Assembly (NCBI GenBank): GCA_016235555.1 | Contig: JACRKC010000060.1 | Coordinates: forward strand, 1 to 64,000 | DNA length: 64,000 nt | Source: Verrucomicrobiota bacterium | GTDB lineage: Bacteria; Verrucomicrobiota; Verrucomicrobiia; Opitutales; Opitutaceae | Reading direction: 5' to 3' | Part shown: piece after piece, positions 48,830-57,736 of the stretch | Layout of the letters: the number at the start of each line of letters is the position of its first letter | Position numbering within the stretch: the stretch's first letter is position 1 | The notes under the pieces: generated by a model | What the model was told of the DNA's origin: nothing | Seen by the model: only the letters and a program-made list of their open reading frames with translations | The model's database searches: none | Made by a program: the position numbers and the translations under genes

Positions 48830-50218
48830 TTAGAAAACCAGACTCAGGAGGAACGTGAAGCCGAGACCGCTCAGGCCGATGATGGTTTCGGTGACGGTCC
48901 ACGTGCGGAGCGTCTGCTGCACGGTGAGGCCGAGGCAGTCCTTCACGATCCAGAAGCCGCCGTCGTTGAGGTGAGAGAGGAACAGCGAGCCGAAGCCGAG
49001 CGAGATGACGAGCAGCTCGCGGTTGATTTCGGGATGAGTGGCGAGCATGGGCGCGAGCAAGCCGGCGGCGGTGGTGATCGCGACGGTGGCGGAGCCGGTG
49101 GCGACGCGGATGAAGGCGGCGACGAGCCAGCCGAATACGAGGGGCGGGAGATGGAGATTCGACGCCAGGCTGCCGAGGGCGGTGGCGGTGCCGGCTTCGC
49201 GCAGGACGCGGGCGAAGCCGCCGCCGCCGCCCACCACGAGCAGCGTCAGGCCGATGCTCGCGACGCTCTGCTCGGTGAACGCGAGCAGTTGCGGGCGGGT
49301 GAACTGCGCGGCGCGTCCGAGAATCCAGATCGCGGCAGCGAGGGCGATCGCGAGGGCGGTGACGGGGTGGCCGAGAAACGCGAGCGCGGTGCGCGCGGCG
49401 TGGCCGGTGGGGAGGGCGAGTTCCGCGAAAGACGCGAGCAGCATCAACCCGATCGGCAGCGCGATGACGAAGGCGGTGGCGCCGGCGGTGGGAAACAGGG
49501 GCGTAGCCGCCGAGGTAACGAGGCTGGGGTCGGAGGACGAAGTTCCCTCCGGCCTCCTTACGTCGGCCGCTACAGGAAGGGGCGGCGCGACCGGCACGCG
49601 CGGGGTGACCCAGCGGGCGAAGAGCGAACCGCCGAGGGCGGCGGCGGGCACGCCGGCGAGGAAGGCGAAGACGAGGACCTTGCCGGTGTTGGCGCCGAGC
49701 TGATCGATGGCGACGACGGGGCCGGGGTGCGGCGGGGTGAGGCCGTGCATCACGGACAGAAACGCGACGAGTGGCAGTGCGAGCACGAGGAACGGGCGCT
49801 TCGATTCGTGCGTGAGCGAGATCAGCACGGGCAGCAGCAGGAGCAGCCCGACGGTGAACCACGTGACGAGGCCGACGACGAGGGCGAGGGCGACGATGCA
49901 CCACGCGGCGCGAGCGGGGCCGAAAAACGCCGTGAACCGGCCCGCGAGCACCTGCGCGCCGCCGGACTCGGCGAGCAGTTTGCCGAGCATGGCGCCGAGT
50001 GCGATGACGGCGGCGATGCCACCGAGGGTGGCGCCGAGGCCGTCTTGAAAGGCCTTGAGCGTGGCGAGCGGCGCGAGGCCGGAGCCGACGCCGGCGAGAA
50101 CCGCCGCGATGAGCAGGGCGACGAAAGCGTTGACCTTGCGCCACGTGACGAGCGCGACGAGCACTGCGATGGACGCGAGGGCGACGACCAGCAACGTGAG
50201 AGGCGACGGCGCAGGCAT
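48830..50218 (-). CDS. GntP/DsdX-family permease with palindrome-encoded loop
   Basis: A 462-aa membrane protein with about twelve helices and family features (ESGGAQVLAGRFTAFFG, LTPPHPGPVVAIDQLGANTGKVL, RVATGSATVAITTAAGLLAPM, FLSHLNDGGFWIVKD). The family covers gluconate and D-serine (DsdX) uptake with protons. The gene beside it encodes a D-threonine-aldolase/D-serine-dehydratase-like enzyme, so D-amino acids are a likely substrate. Residues about 215-238 (VAADVRRPEGTSS...) are encoded by a 71-bp intergenic-type palindrome (49503-49573) inside a cytoplasmic or periplasmic loop. Confidence 0.87.
   Translation of the reverse strand: MPAPSPLTLLVVALASIAVLVALVTWRKVNAFVALLIAAVLAGVGSGLAPLATLKAFQDGLGATLGGIAAVIALGAMLGKLLAESGGAQVLAGRFTAFFGPARAAWCIVALALVVGLVTWFTVGLLLLLPVLISLTHESKRPFLVLALPLVAFLSVMHGLTPPHPGPVVAIDQLGANTGKVLVFAFLAGVPAAALGGSLFARWVTPRVPVAPPLPVAADVRRPEGTSSSDPSLVTSAATPLFPTAGATAFVIALPIGLMLLASFAELALPTGHAARTALAFLGHPVTALAIALAAAIWILGRAAQFTRPQLLAFTEQSVASIGLTLLVVGGGGGFARVLREAGTATALGSLASNLHLPPLVFGWLVAAFIRVATGSATVAITTAAGLLAPMLATHPEINRELLVISLGFGSLFLSHLNDGGFWIVKDCLGLTVQQTLRTWTVTETIIGLSGLGFTFLLSLVF
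49503..49573. repeat. in-frame coding palindrome in the GntP-type gene
   Basis: Arms GTAGCCGCCGAGGTAACGAGGC and the imperfect complement ending GTCGGCCGCTAC. It is read through in frame with no stop. The position corresponds to a loop between helices, where an insert is tolerated. Confidence 0.85.
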
Positions 50219-50230
50219 GTGGGGCGAGGG

Positions 50231-50312
50231 AGGAATTAATTGAACAGGAAGAACGGAAAGGACGGGAAGAGAAAATCCAGTTCTTCCCGATCTTCCCGGC
50301 CTTCCTGTTTCA
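50231..50312. repeat. inverted repeat (AACAGGAAGAACGG family)
   Basis: Arms GAACAGGAAGAACGGAAAGG and the complementary TTCCCGGCCTTCCTGTTT flank a short middle. The right arm ends just before the stop codon of the D-threonine-aldolase-like gene. Confidence 0.8.
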
Positions 50313-51419
50313 AAACTGCAGCCGCCGCGCACGGGCGACGACGGGCCAGCTTTCGGTGACACGACGGTTGCGCACGATTTGCACGCGGTCGTGGAGCGCG
50401 ACGGTGGGGCAGATGTGCCACGGCAGGGCGTAGAGCGCGGTGCCGACGGAAAACCCGGCGGCGCGGGCGGTCTCGATCACGAGGTGTTCCTCGCTGTGCG
50501 TGACGGCGCGGGCGTCGGGGATCGCGGGAAACACGGCGCGCGGGTGCGGCATTTCGCTGGCGACGGCTTTGTGGCCGAGATCGAGGCAGAGACGGTTGGC
50601 GCCGGGGCGGCTGATGACGCGCGTGAGCAGCACGGCGGCGTTGAGGAAATCGAGATCGGGGACCTGCGTGCGGTAGCTCGCATCCCAGAGCACGCACGTG
50701 CCGGGGCTGCACTCGATACCGGTGCGGCGCGCGTGGACGGGGAAGGTGGGCGTGCCGCCCCACACAACGCGCGGGACGGACACGCCGGCGCGGACGAGAT
50801 CGTTGCGCAGGGCGTCGACGCGCGCGATGCCGTCGGCGGCCGCGGCGCAGCGCTCGGCGAAATCCGGCTGGCGCAGGTGGCCATCGTAGGCGTGCAAGCC
50901 GCCGGCGCGGAGGCCGGGCGTGGTGGCGATCGTGCGATAGAGTTGCGCGGCGGCGGGGCCGGGGGCGATGCCGGTGCGGGCCATGCCGACGTCGAGGTCG
51001 AGGAGCAATTCGATGGTGGTGGCGGTGGCGTGGGCGGCCGAGGCGAGCGCGGCGACGGCACCGGGGTCGTCGGCGATCGTGGAGAAGGCGACGAGGGGAA
51101 ACGCGCGTTGCAGCGCGAGGAAGCGCGCGACGTTGGGGCCGACGAGCTGAGTGGCGACGGTGATTTCCTGCGCGCCAGCGCCGGCGGCCATCTCGGCCTC
51201 GGCGATGGTGGCGCACTTGCATTTCGTGATGCCGAGCGAGACTTGGAGTGCGACGATTTGCGGGAGCTTGTGGGTCTTGATGTGCGGCCGCAGCCGCGTC
51301 GGATCGCCGACGTGCGCGATCATGCGGCGAAGGTTTTCCTCGACGGCGGTGGGAGAGACGAGCAGGGCGGGCGAGGGCGTCGCCGTCTCGTCGAGCAACG
51401 GGAGCCAGTCGGGGGTCAT
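50310..51419 (-). CDS. D-threonine aldolase / D-serine dehydratase-like PLP enzyme
   Basis: A 369-aa fold-III PLP enzyme. The Schiff-base Lys lies in RPHIKTHKL (about residue 49). The C-terminal domain has the zinc pair in SEEH (about 300) and WHICPTV (about 335), as in the D-serine dehydratase/D-threonine aldolase group. It cleaves or dehydrates beta-hydroxy-D-amino acids. It is transcribed with the RidA gene upstream and the GntP-type permease downstream, consistent with import and breakdown of a D-amino acid. Aldolase and dehydratase activity cannot be told apart by eye. Confidence 0.87.
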   Translation of the reverse strand: MTPDWLPLLDETATPSPALLVSPTAVEENLRRMIAHVGDPTRLRPHIKTHKLPQIVALQVSLGITKCKCATIAEAEMAAGAGAQEITVATQLVGPNVARFLALQRAFPLVAFSTIADDPGAVAALASAAHATATTIELLLDLDVGMARTGIAPGPAAAQLYRTIATTPGLRAGGLHAYDGHLRQPDFAERCAAAADGIARVDALRNDLVRAGVSVPRVVWGGTPTFPVHARRTGIECSPGTCVLWDASYRTQVPDLDFLNAAVLLTRVISRPGANRLCLDLGHKAVASEMPHPRAVFPAIPDARAVTHSEEHLVIETARAAGFSVGTALYALPWHICPTVALHDRVQIVRNRRVTESWPVVARARRLQF

Positions 51420-51432
51420 CGGTTGGTTTGGA

Positions 51433-51512
51433 GAATTTTCCTGCCAGCAAGATATTCCTGCCTCGGGTCGGACGGAATTCTGGCAGGAAGATTTTGTTGG
51501 CAGGAAAATTTC
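51433..51512. repeat. inverted repeat (GAATTTTCCTGCCA family)
   Basis: Arms GAATTTTCCTGCCAGCAAGA and the complement ending TGGCAGGAAAATTTC. It fills the gap between the RidA and aldolase genes. Inner GGCAGGAA units also pair. Confidence 0.85.
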
Positions 51513-51540
51513 AGAAAACGGTGCGGAGTGGGTTTGGCGA

Positions 51541-52002
51541 TTACGCGAGTTCGAAGATGACTTCGATTTCGACGGCGATGTTGCCCGGGAGCGGGCCCAT
51601 CCCGACGGCGCTGCGGGCGCCGATGCCGTGGTCGGGTCCCCAGATCTCGGCGAAGAGTTCGCTGCAGCCGTTGATGACTTTCGGGTGGTCGAGGAAGTCG
51701 GGGGCGGAGTTGACCATGCCGAGGGTTTTGACGACGCGCTTCACCCTATCGAGCGAGCCGAAGTGCGCGCGGAGCGTGGCGAGGATGGCGAGGCCGACCT
51801 GGCGCGCGGCAGCGTGGCCTTGCGCGAGGTCGAGGTCGGCGCCGACGCGGCCCTTGATGAGCGAGCCGTCGGCGCACACGGGGCCGTGGCCGGAGACGTA
51901 GGCGAGGCCTTGGGCGACGACGACGGGGCGGTAGACGGCGACGGGTTTCGGAGCGGGCGGGAGCGCGAGGGCGAGGCGGGCGAGATTCTGTTCGGGGGTC
52001 AT
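51541..52002 (-). CDS. RidA/YjgF-family enamine/imine deaminase
   Basis: A 153-aa RidA-family protein, of the longer 'XRE-type' or YjgF subgroup: GLAYVSGHGPVCADGSLIKGRVGADLDLAQGHAAARQVGLAILATLRAHFGSLDRVKRVVKTLGMVNSAPDF and ARSAVGMGPLPGNIAVEIEVIFEL. RidA clears the reactive enamines and imines released by PLP dehydratases. It heads the operon with the PLP enzyme and GntP-type permease, and this supports a dehydratase activity for the former. The ATG at 52002 avoids the longer reading in repeat DNA. Confidence 0.88.
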   Translation of the reverse strand: MTPEQNLARLALALPPAPKPVAVYRPVVVAQGLAYVSGHGPVCADGSLIKGRVGADLDLAQGHAAARQVGLAILATLRAHFGSLDRVKRVVKTLGMVNSAPDFLDHPKVINGCSELFAEIWGPDHGIGARSAVGMGPLPGNIAVEIEVIFELA

Positions 52003-52078
52003 GGAACGGAGGGATGGCCGAAAGGGAACCACAGAGGCGCGAAGGCACAAAGGAAAATTCCGGAGGGGTTGGCCGCCA

Positions 52079-52232
52079 GAGCGCATCTCAGTTTCTTGTA
52101 GAATGTCGCAAGGTGGGCCGGCCGCTCCGCGGGCGGCCAGGAACGAGCGGGCATCGCCACGCGCTGGCCGTGCGCGGAGCGCCCGGCCCACCCCTGCGGT
52201 GCGGTCACCTTGCAAAAAAGTGAGATGCGCCC
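52079..52232. mobile_element. MITE copy 4, with a different inner palindrome
   Basis: A 154-bp element with the same ends as copies 1-3 (GAGCGCATCTCAGTTTCTTG left, CAAAAAAGTGAGATGCGCCC right). It is flanked by a perfect 9-bp direct repeat TGGCCGCCA (52070-52078 and 52233-52241). The interior differs: it holds a GGTGGGCCGGCCGCTCCGCG palindrome instead of the usual GGCGC hairpins. It lies in a 347-bp gap with no gene. Confidence 0.9.
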
Positions 52233-52240
52233 TGGCCGCC

Positions 52241-52306
52241 AAAAGGCGCAGAAGGCGCAAAAACTGGGGCCCCTTTTTTGCGCCTTCTGCGCCTCTTTGC
52301 GGCAAT
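52241..52306. repeat. inverted repeat (AAAGGCGCAGAAGGCGC family)
   Basis: Arms AAAAGGCGCAGAAGGCGCAAAA and TTTTTTGCGCCTTCTGCGCC around a GGGGCCCC centre, directly after MITE copy 4 and upstream of the PQQ-propeller gene. Confidence 0.85.
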
Positions 52307-52349
52307 GATCGGTTTTGACGCCCCGACGTTGCGGCTCACGCTGCAGGTC

Positions 52350-53594
52350 ATGCGTGCCCTACCCCTGCTCGCGGTTTTCGGAATGGTGGCGCCGCTGTTC
52401 GCGGCCAACTGGCCGGCGTGGCGCGGGCCGACGCACGACGGCGTGACGGAGGAGACGAATCTGCCGCTGCGCTGGAGCGCGACGCAGAACGTGAAATGGA
52501 AAACGCCGCTACCCGATCGCGGCAACTCCACGCCGGTGGTGTGGGGTGAGAGGGTGTTTGTCACGCAAGCCACGGAGAAAGATCACCGGCGCGCGTTGAT
52601 GTGTTTCGACAAGCGCACGGGCAAATTGCTCTGGAGCGCGGGTATCACCTGCCACGACAACGAGCCGACGCATGCGACCAATCCCTATTGCTCGGCGTCG
52701 CCCGCGACGGATGGCGACTGCGTGGTGGTGTCGTTCGGGTCGGCGGTGCACTGCTACGATTTCAGCGGCGCGGAACGGTGGAAGCGCGACGATCTCGGCG
52801 TGCAAAAACAGATCTGGGGCAACGGCGCGTCGCCGGTGATCGCGGGCGAGCGTGTGTTCTTCAACTTCGGGCCGGGCGAGAAGACGGTGCTCTACTGCTT
52901 CGACAAGAAAACGGGCCGCACGCTGTGGGAGCACGCGGAGCCCGGCGGCAACACCGGCGAAGCCGGCGGCGCCGCGTGGATCGGATCGTGGAATGATCCG
53001 CTGCTGCGCCGCGTGGGAGCGCGCGACGAGTTGTTCATGCATTGGCCCGGGCGCGTTTGCGCCTACGATCCCGCGACGGGAGCGGAGCGGTGGAGCTGCG
53101 ATGGCTTGACCGCGCTCGCTTACAACTCGCCGCTGTTTGCCGACGGCGCGGTGGTGGCGATGGGTGGATTCAACGGCGCGGCGCTCGCCGTGCGCGCGGG
53201 CGGCAGCGGCAACGTGACGGCAACGCATCGCCTCTGGCTCCTGCCGAAGGTCACGCAGCGCATCGGCTCCGGCGTGCTCTACGAGGGGCACCACTATATA
53301 CTGACCGACGGCGCGACGGCGGAGTGTCGCGACCTCAAGACGGGAGCGTTGGTGTTCAGCGAGCGGCTGAAGGGCCCGGGCGCGACGGCGCAGAACTGGT
53401 CGTCGCTCGTGCGCAGCGGCGACAAGCTCTACGCGGTGAACCAGGGTGGCGACGCGTTTGTGTGGCGCGCCGCGCCGAAATTCGAACTGCTCGCGACGAA
53501 CGCGATCGGCGAAAAAGTGATCGGGAGCATGGCGGTGTCGGACGGGAAGATCTTCATCCGCAGCTACCGGCACCTGTGGTGCATCGGAGAGTGA
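52350..53594 (+). CDS. exported PQQ-like beta-propeller protein
   Basis: A 414-aa protein. A signal peptide (about 1-19) begins with MRALPLLAVFGMVAPLFA, followed by NWPAWRGPTHDGV, the usual start of these proteins. It contains repeated propeller blades (CFDKRTGKLLWSAGI, CYDFSGAERWKRDDLG, CFDKKTGRTLWEHAE, AYDPATGAERWSCDG). No PQQ or haem ligands are clear. It resembles the BamB/PQQ_2 scaffold proteins numerous in Verrucomicrobiota and Planctomycetota, whose functions are mostly unknown. It is convergent with the truncated esterase-like gene at 53607. Confidence 0.85.
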   Translation: MRALPLLAVFGMVAPLFAANWPAWRGPTHDGVTEETNLPLRWSATQNVKWKTPLPDRGNSTPVVWGERVFVTQATEKDHRRALMCFDKRTGKLLWSAGITCHDNEPTHATNPYCSASPATDGDCVVVSFGSAVHCYDFSGAERWKRDDLGVQKQIWGNGASPVIAGERVFFNFGPGEKTVLYCFDKKTGRTLWEHAEPGGNTGEAGGAAWIGSWNDPLLRRVGARDELFMHWPGRVCAYDPATGAERWSCDGLTALAYNSPLFADGAVVAMGGFNGAALAVRAGGSGNVTATHRLWLLPKVTQRIGSGVLYEGHHYILTDGATAECRDLKTGALVFSERLKGPGATAQNWSSLVRSGDKLYAVNQGGDAFVWRAAPKFELLATNAIGEKVIGSMAVSDGKIFIRSYRHLWCIGE

Positions 53595-53606
53595 GGGTGC
53601 GGGGGA

Positions 53607-54525
53607 CTATTTCGGCAACGTCATCGACAGCGCCGACTCTCCGGGTTTCAGGAACCAGCGGCGTGTGCCCCCGTTGGTTTTGAAGAAATTCATCAACCGC
53701 GTCGTGGTCTTGCGTGTGCCAGCGGCACTCGGATGAAGTTGATCTTCGCGGACGTCGGCTTGCGTCCACGCGAGGCCGTCGAGTTTACGGGGCGCGTCGC
53801 CCTGCGCCCAAAGATACGGGCCCCACAACACGAGCGGCGCCTTCACCGTGCCGCGCGCGGGATCGAAGTTGAGCGCGGCGTCGCCGGCGATCTGGCTTTG
53901 CACGATCCAGCGCGTGCCGAAGCCGGATTCGTAGGCATAGGGCTCGGGGCTGCCGCTCTCGCGGCCCGACCAGCCGCCTAACGTGCGGCTCGAAAGATAG
54001 ACGACGCCCAGATTCGGATAACGCAGCTTCGCGATCTGGAGCACGGCCGTGATGTCGGCCTGCAACGCGCGGGCGTGCGCGGGAAATTCGCCGAGCGGCT
54101 TCGGATTGGCTTCGACGTGCTTGAGCCAGCAAACCTGCACTTGCAGCGGCGAGAGTCCTGCCGTCGCGATGCGCTGCGCGAGCGTGGGCCACGTGTCCTT
54201 CGGGGTGTTGACGACGCTTTTGCGGTTCGCCTTCGGCATGCGCAGCAAATCCATCGCGTGATCGAGGCGCTCCTGCTCGGCCGCGGGCAGCACGTCGGCG
54301 CCGTCCCACGCCCACATCACGGCCGAGCGACCGCCGATGCAGCCGTTGACGATCGTGACGCGCGGCGACTTTTGCGGATCGGCGTCGGCGACGCGTTTGA
54401 AATCCTCGGACTCGATCGACGGATTCGAAAAACCGATCGTAATGAAACCGATTTTGCCGTCGTCGGCCGGGCGGCCGTGGGCGTCGAGCGGACGGATTTT
54501 TTCCGCTTCGCGGAGATGGGCGGCG
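53607..54525 (-). pseudogene. 5'-truncated SGNH/esterase-like gene
   Basis: The intact 3' part encodes about 305 residues: REAEKIRPLDAHGRPADDGKIGFITIGFSNPSIE near its start, IVNGCIGGRSAVMWAW, VQVCWLKHVEANP and TQADVREDQLHPSAAGTRK. The last two resemble the catalytic Asp/His block of SGNH-type hydrolases. Neither a signal peptide nor a start codon is found at the break (about 54525-54560); an internal ATG at 54320 would give only 237 residues. Immediately next to it, head to head, is another 5'-truncated gene, so the region between two divergent genes was probably deleted. Confidence 0.72.
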
Positions 54526-54555
54526 CGGGATCGGCCAGCGCGCGGTGCCGACGAC

Positions 54556-55767
54556 GTAGAACGTCGCGAGCGGCGAGCACATCCACTGGAGCACGGAGAT
54601 TCCCGGCCTCGCGCGCTCGAGTCCGATCGTGTGGGGCGCGCAGGTGTATCTCGCCACCGTGGATCGGCCCGGGCCGCGGCCGACGGTGAAGCTCGGCGTG
54701 TATGGCGCGGGCGATTCGGAGAAGGAAAAGGAGCCGCATCAGTGGCGGTTGTTGTGTTTCGAGCGGGCGACGGGAAAGATTCTCTGGAACAAGCCGGGGC
54801 ACGAGGCGGTGCCGTCGCAGGAGCGACACTTGAAGGCGACGCATTGCAACTCGACGCTGGCGACCGATGGCCAGTGCATCGTGGCGATTTTCGGATCGGA
54901 GGGGCTGTTCTGTTTCGAGATGGACGGCACGCCGCGCTGGCGCGTCGCGCTCGGCAAGATGGACGCCGGTCCGTGGGACGCGCCGCAGTTGCAGTGGAGC
55001 TTCGCGAGTTCGCCGCTGCTGCACGACGGCAAGGTGATCGTGCAGTGCGATGTGCTCAGCGAACAATATCTCGCGGTGTTCGACGCGCGCGACGGTCGGG
55101 AATTATGGCGCACCAAGCGGCAGGAAGTCGCCAACTGGTGCACGCCGGCCGTGGCGGTGGTCGACGGGCGCACGCAGATCGTGGTCAACGGCTGGAAACA
55201 GATCGGCGGCTACGATTTTGCGTCGGGCAAGCAGCTGTGGACGCTCTCCGGTGGCGGCGACATTCCTGTGCCGGCGCCGCTCGTCGTGGACGATTGGGTT
55301 TTTCTGACGAGCGCTCACGGCACGTATCGCCCGTTGCGGGCCATCCGCCTCGGCGCGGCGCAGGGTGATATCTCTCCGCCCGCCGTCGGCGACACCAACG
55401 CCGCGGTCGCGTGGTGCCACGCGAAGCTCGGCAGCTACATGCAGACGCCGATCGTCGTGGGCGACTTGTTGTGGAGCTGCGACTGGCAAGGCATCCTCAC
55501 GTGCGTCGATCGCGCCACGGGAAAATCCACTACAGCGAACGGCTGCAGCGGGCCGGCCAGGCGTTCACGGCGTCGGGCGTCGCCGCGGCGGGACATCTCT
55601 ATTTCACGAACGAGGCCGGCGAAGTGTTCGGCGTGCCGGCCGGCCCGCAGTTTTCCGTCGCTGCGACCAACACGCTCGGCGCCCCGTGCCTCGCCACGCC
55701 GGCGATCGCGGATGGGACGATTTATTTTCGGACGACGGAGAAGCTGCTGGCGGTGGGCGGGCGGTGA
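54556..55767 (+). pseudogene. 5'-truncated and frameshifted PQQ-like propeller gene
   Basis: A propeller protein related to the one at 52350. The frame is open from about 54558 (NVASGEHIHWSTEIPGLARSSPIVWGAQVY) to about 55527, then shifts by one base in the A-run at about 55521-55524 (GGGAAAATCC) to continue HYSERLQRAGQAFTASGVAAAGHLYFTNEAGEVFGV and end LLAVGGR at 55767. The natural start, signal peptide and first about 40 residues are missing; TAG precedes the first recognisable residues. It is therefore broken twice. Confidence 0.75.
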
Positions 55768-55852
55768 GCCGTGCGCGGTGGTGGATGTTCCAACGGCGCG
55801 GTGTTCCGATCGCCCCGGGATGGCCCTCGGGTTGGGCGTGACGCAGGATGAT

Positions 55853-57580
55853 CTACCGAGTGCTCTTCGATTCCAATGCGGCTGAGAGTCGCGCGACGGA
55901 CTCCTTCAGCGTGGCGATGTCGGCAGCCTGCGTCTCGATGGTGTGCTGCTGGCGCTGGAGTTCGTTGAGGAGCATGGGGGCGAGGAATTGGTAGCGGACC
56001 GTCTCGGCGGAGCCATCGGCGTTGCGGGCGACGAGGCCGGGGAGGACGTGTTCAACTTCCTCGGCGATGAGGCCGTATTGGAGCGAGCGCGAGCCGTCGT
56101 GCGCGGGTTTGTAGCGGAAGGTGACGGGGCGGAGCTGCATGAGCGCGGCGCTGGCGGCGCCCATGTCGGCGATATCGTCCTTGTAGCGGCGGGACGAGCT
56201 GGCGGTGCCGAGCTGGCCGGTGGCGTCGACGTAAACGGGCACGCCCGCGACGTTGGTGCCGAAAATTCCGGCGATTTGGGCGTAGGTCTGCGTGCCCTGT
56301 TTGCCGATGCGGATGGCGTTGGATTCGCCGGGCACGCCCTCGGCGCCGAAGCCGAGGTTGATGTTGTTGGAGCCGGTGGTGAGACCGTTGCCGGCGCCGC
56401 TGCCGATCGCAGTGTTGTTGGAGCCGGTGGTGTTGTTCTGGAGGGCGCCCAAGCCGACAGCGGTGTTGCCGGCGCCGGTCGAGTTGGCGAACAGGGAGAA
56501 GCCGCCGGAAGCGGTGTTGTTGCTGCCCGTGGTGCTGTTGACGAGCGCGTTGGTGCCGGAGGCGGTGTTATAGCTGCCGGTGGTGTTGCGGTGGAGCGCG
56601 TAAATGCCGACCGCGGTGTTTTGCTGACCGATCGTGTTGAACGCGAGGGCGCTCCAGCCGCTGGCGGTGTTTTGCGAGCCGGTGGTGTTGGTGACGAGGG
56701 CTTGGTAACCGCTGGCGGTGTTGTAGCCGCCGGTGGTGTTGGCCGCGAGCGTGTAGTAACCGGTGGCCGTGTTGCCGTCGCCGGTGGTGTTGGCCGCGAG
56801 GGAGTTGGCGCCAAGGCCGGTATTGCTGACGCCGGACACGTTGCCCGCCATCGCAAACGAACCGACCGCGGTGTTGGCGCCGCCGGTCGTGGTGTTGACG
56901 AGCGCGTAGGCGCCGACACCGGTGTTGCTTTGGGCGGAGGTGAGTCGTGCGAGCGCGGCGAAACCGTGGGCGGTGTTCCAGATTCCGGTCAGCGAAAAAT
57001 TACCTGCGCCCACGCCGAAAAACGCGTTTTGTTCGCCGTGGTTGTGAATGAAGTAGCCGCTCGGCTTGAAGATATTTCCGACGTAGAGCGAGGTGGATTC
57101 CTGGAGCGTGATATTTCCTGCGGGGTTGCTCGGACCGGCGGGACCGACCGGGCCTTGCGGGCCTTCGGGGCCTTGTGGACCGGCCGGGCCTTGCGCACCC
57201 GCAGCGCCCACCGGGCCGGGCGCGCCTTGCGGGCCGACCGCACCGAATGCGACGGCGATGCCGAAGGAGTCGCCGCCGGTGCCGACGGTGTCCAGCTGCA
57301 CAAAATACGTGCCGGACGGCGGTGTGGCGGGCAGCGTGGCTTGGACGGTGCCGCTGGCGGGGAAGTAGGTGGCGGCGACGGTCACGCCGTTGACGGTGAC
57401 GGTTTGCGTCTTCCCGGCGCTGGGCGCGAGCTTGCTCCCGCTGAGGGTGAGCACTCTCGTCGCAGTGTCGTAGGAAGCCGAGGCGAGCGGCTTAGCCGCA
57501 GCGGAATCGGCGCGACCCGCCGGGGCGAGCAGCGCCAACAGGGCGCAGCCGAGCGCCCGGGATAGCGAGGGGATTTTCAT
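55853..57580 (-). CDS. collagen-like / YadA-head-like surface protein with S74 chaperone domain
   Basis: A 575-aa exported protein. Residues 1-24 form a signal peptide; 30-115 an IPT/beta-sandwich-like domain; about 117-152 collagen-like GPQGPxGPAG triplets. About 190-440 hold a series of roughly 24-residue YadA/Hia-head-type repeats (NTAxGxxAL..NTTG). The C-terminal 120 residues form an S74 intramolecular chaperone domain (SSRRYKDDI with the catalytic Ser-Lys pair) and a coiled coil. Such chaperones trimerise fibres and then cleave themselves off. The repeats are also repetitive at DNA level. It is likely a trimeric surface fibre. Confidence 0.88.
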   Translation of the reverse strand: MKIPSLSRALGCALLALLAPAGRADSAAAKPLASASYDTATRVLTLSGSKLAPSAGKTQTVTVNGVTVAATYFPASGTVQATLPATPPSGTYFVQLDTVGTGGDSFGIAVAFGAVGPQGAPGPVGAAGAQGPAGPQGPEGPQGPVGPAGPSNPAGNITLQESTSLYVGNIFKPSGYFIHNHGEQNAFFGVGAGNFSLTGIWNTAHGFAALARLTSAQSNTGVGAYALVNTTTGGANTAVGSFAMAGNVSGVSNTGLGANSLAANTTGDGNTATGYYTLAANTTGGYNTASGYQALVTNTTGSQNTASGWSALAFNTIGQQNTAVGIYALHRNTTGSYNTASGTNALVNSTTGSNNTASGGFSLFANSTGAGNTAVGLGALQNNTTGSNNTAIGSGAGNGLTTGSNNINLGFGAEGVPGESNAIRIGKQGTQTYAQIAGIFGTNVAGVPVYVDATGQLGTASSSRRYKDDIADMGAASAALMQLRPVTFRYKPAHDGSRSLQYGLIAEEVEHVLPGLVARNADGSAETVRYQFLAPMLLNELQRQQHTIETQAADIATLKESVARLSAALESKSTR

Positions 57581-57698
57581 GGGGAAGGGAACTGGAGGTG
57601 AAGCGGACACGGGCAGTGTTCCGCGAACCCACTCGCGATGCACGCGGAAAATCCGGGAAAATTTCCCGGGGCGACGAGTGCACGGCCGGTGCAGCAGT

Positions 57699-57713
57699 CA
57701 ACTTGACAAGTTG
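57699..57713. promoter_or_regulatory. operator-like palindrome in the phd-vapC promoter
   Basis: A perfect inverted repeat CAACTTG-A-CAAGTTG overlapping a consensus -35 hexamer TTGACA (57703-57708), 24 bp before the antitoxin ATG. Binding of the antitoxin here would block polymerase, the usual autoregulation of such operons. Confidence 0.65.
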
Positions 57714-57736
57714 TCTCGAAGAGATTGGCTGGCGGC

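Noticed and set aside
56360-56960. regularly spaced near-identical DNA repeats resembling a CRISPR array
   Set aside because: The repeat unit is about 70 bp and encodes in-frame NTAxGxxAL/NTTG protein repeats of the surface protein; spacers are not unique.
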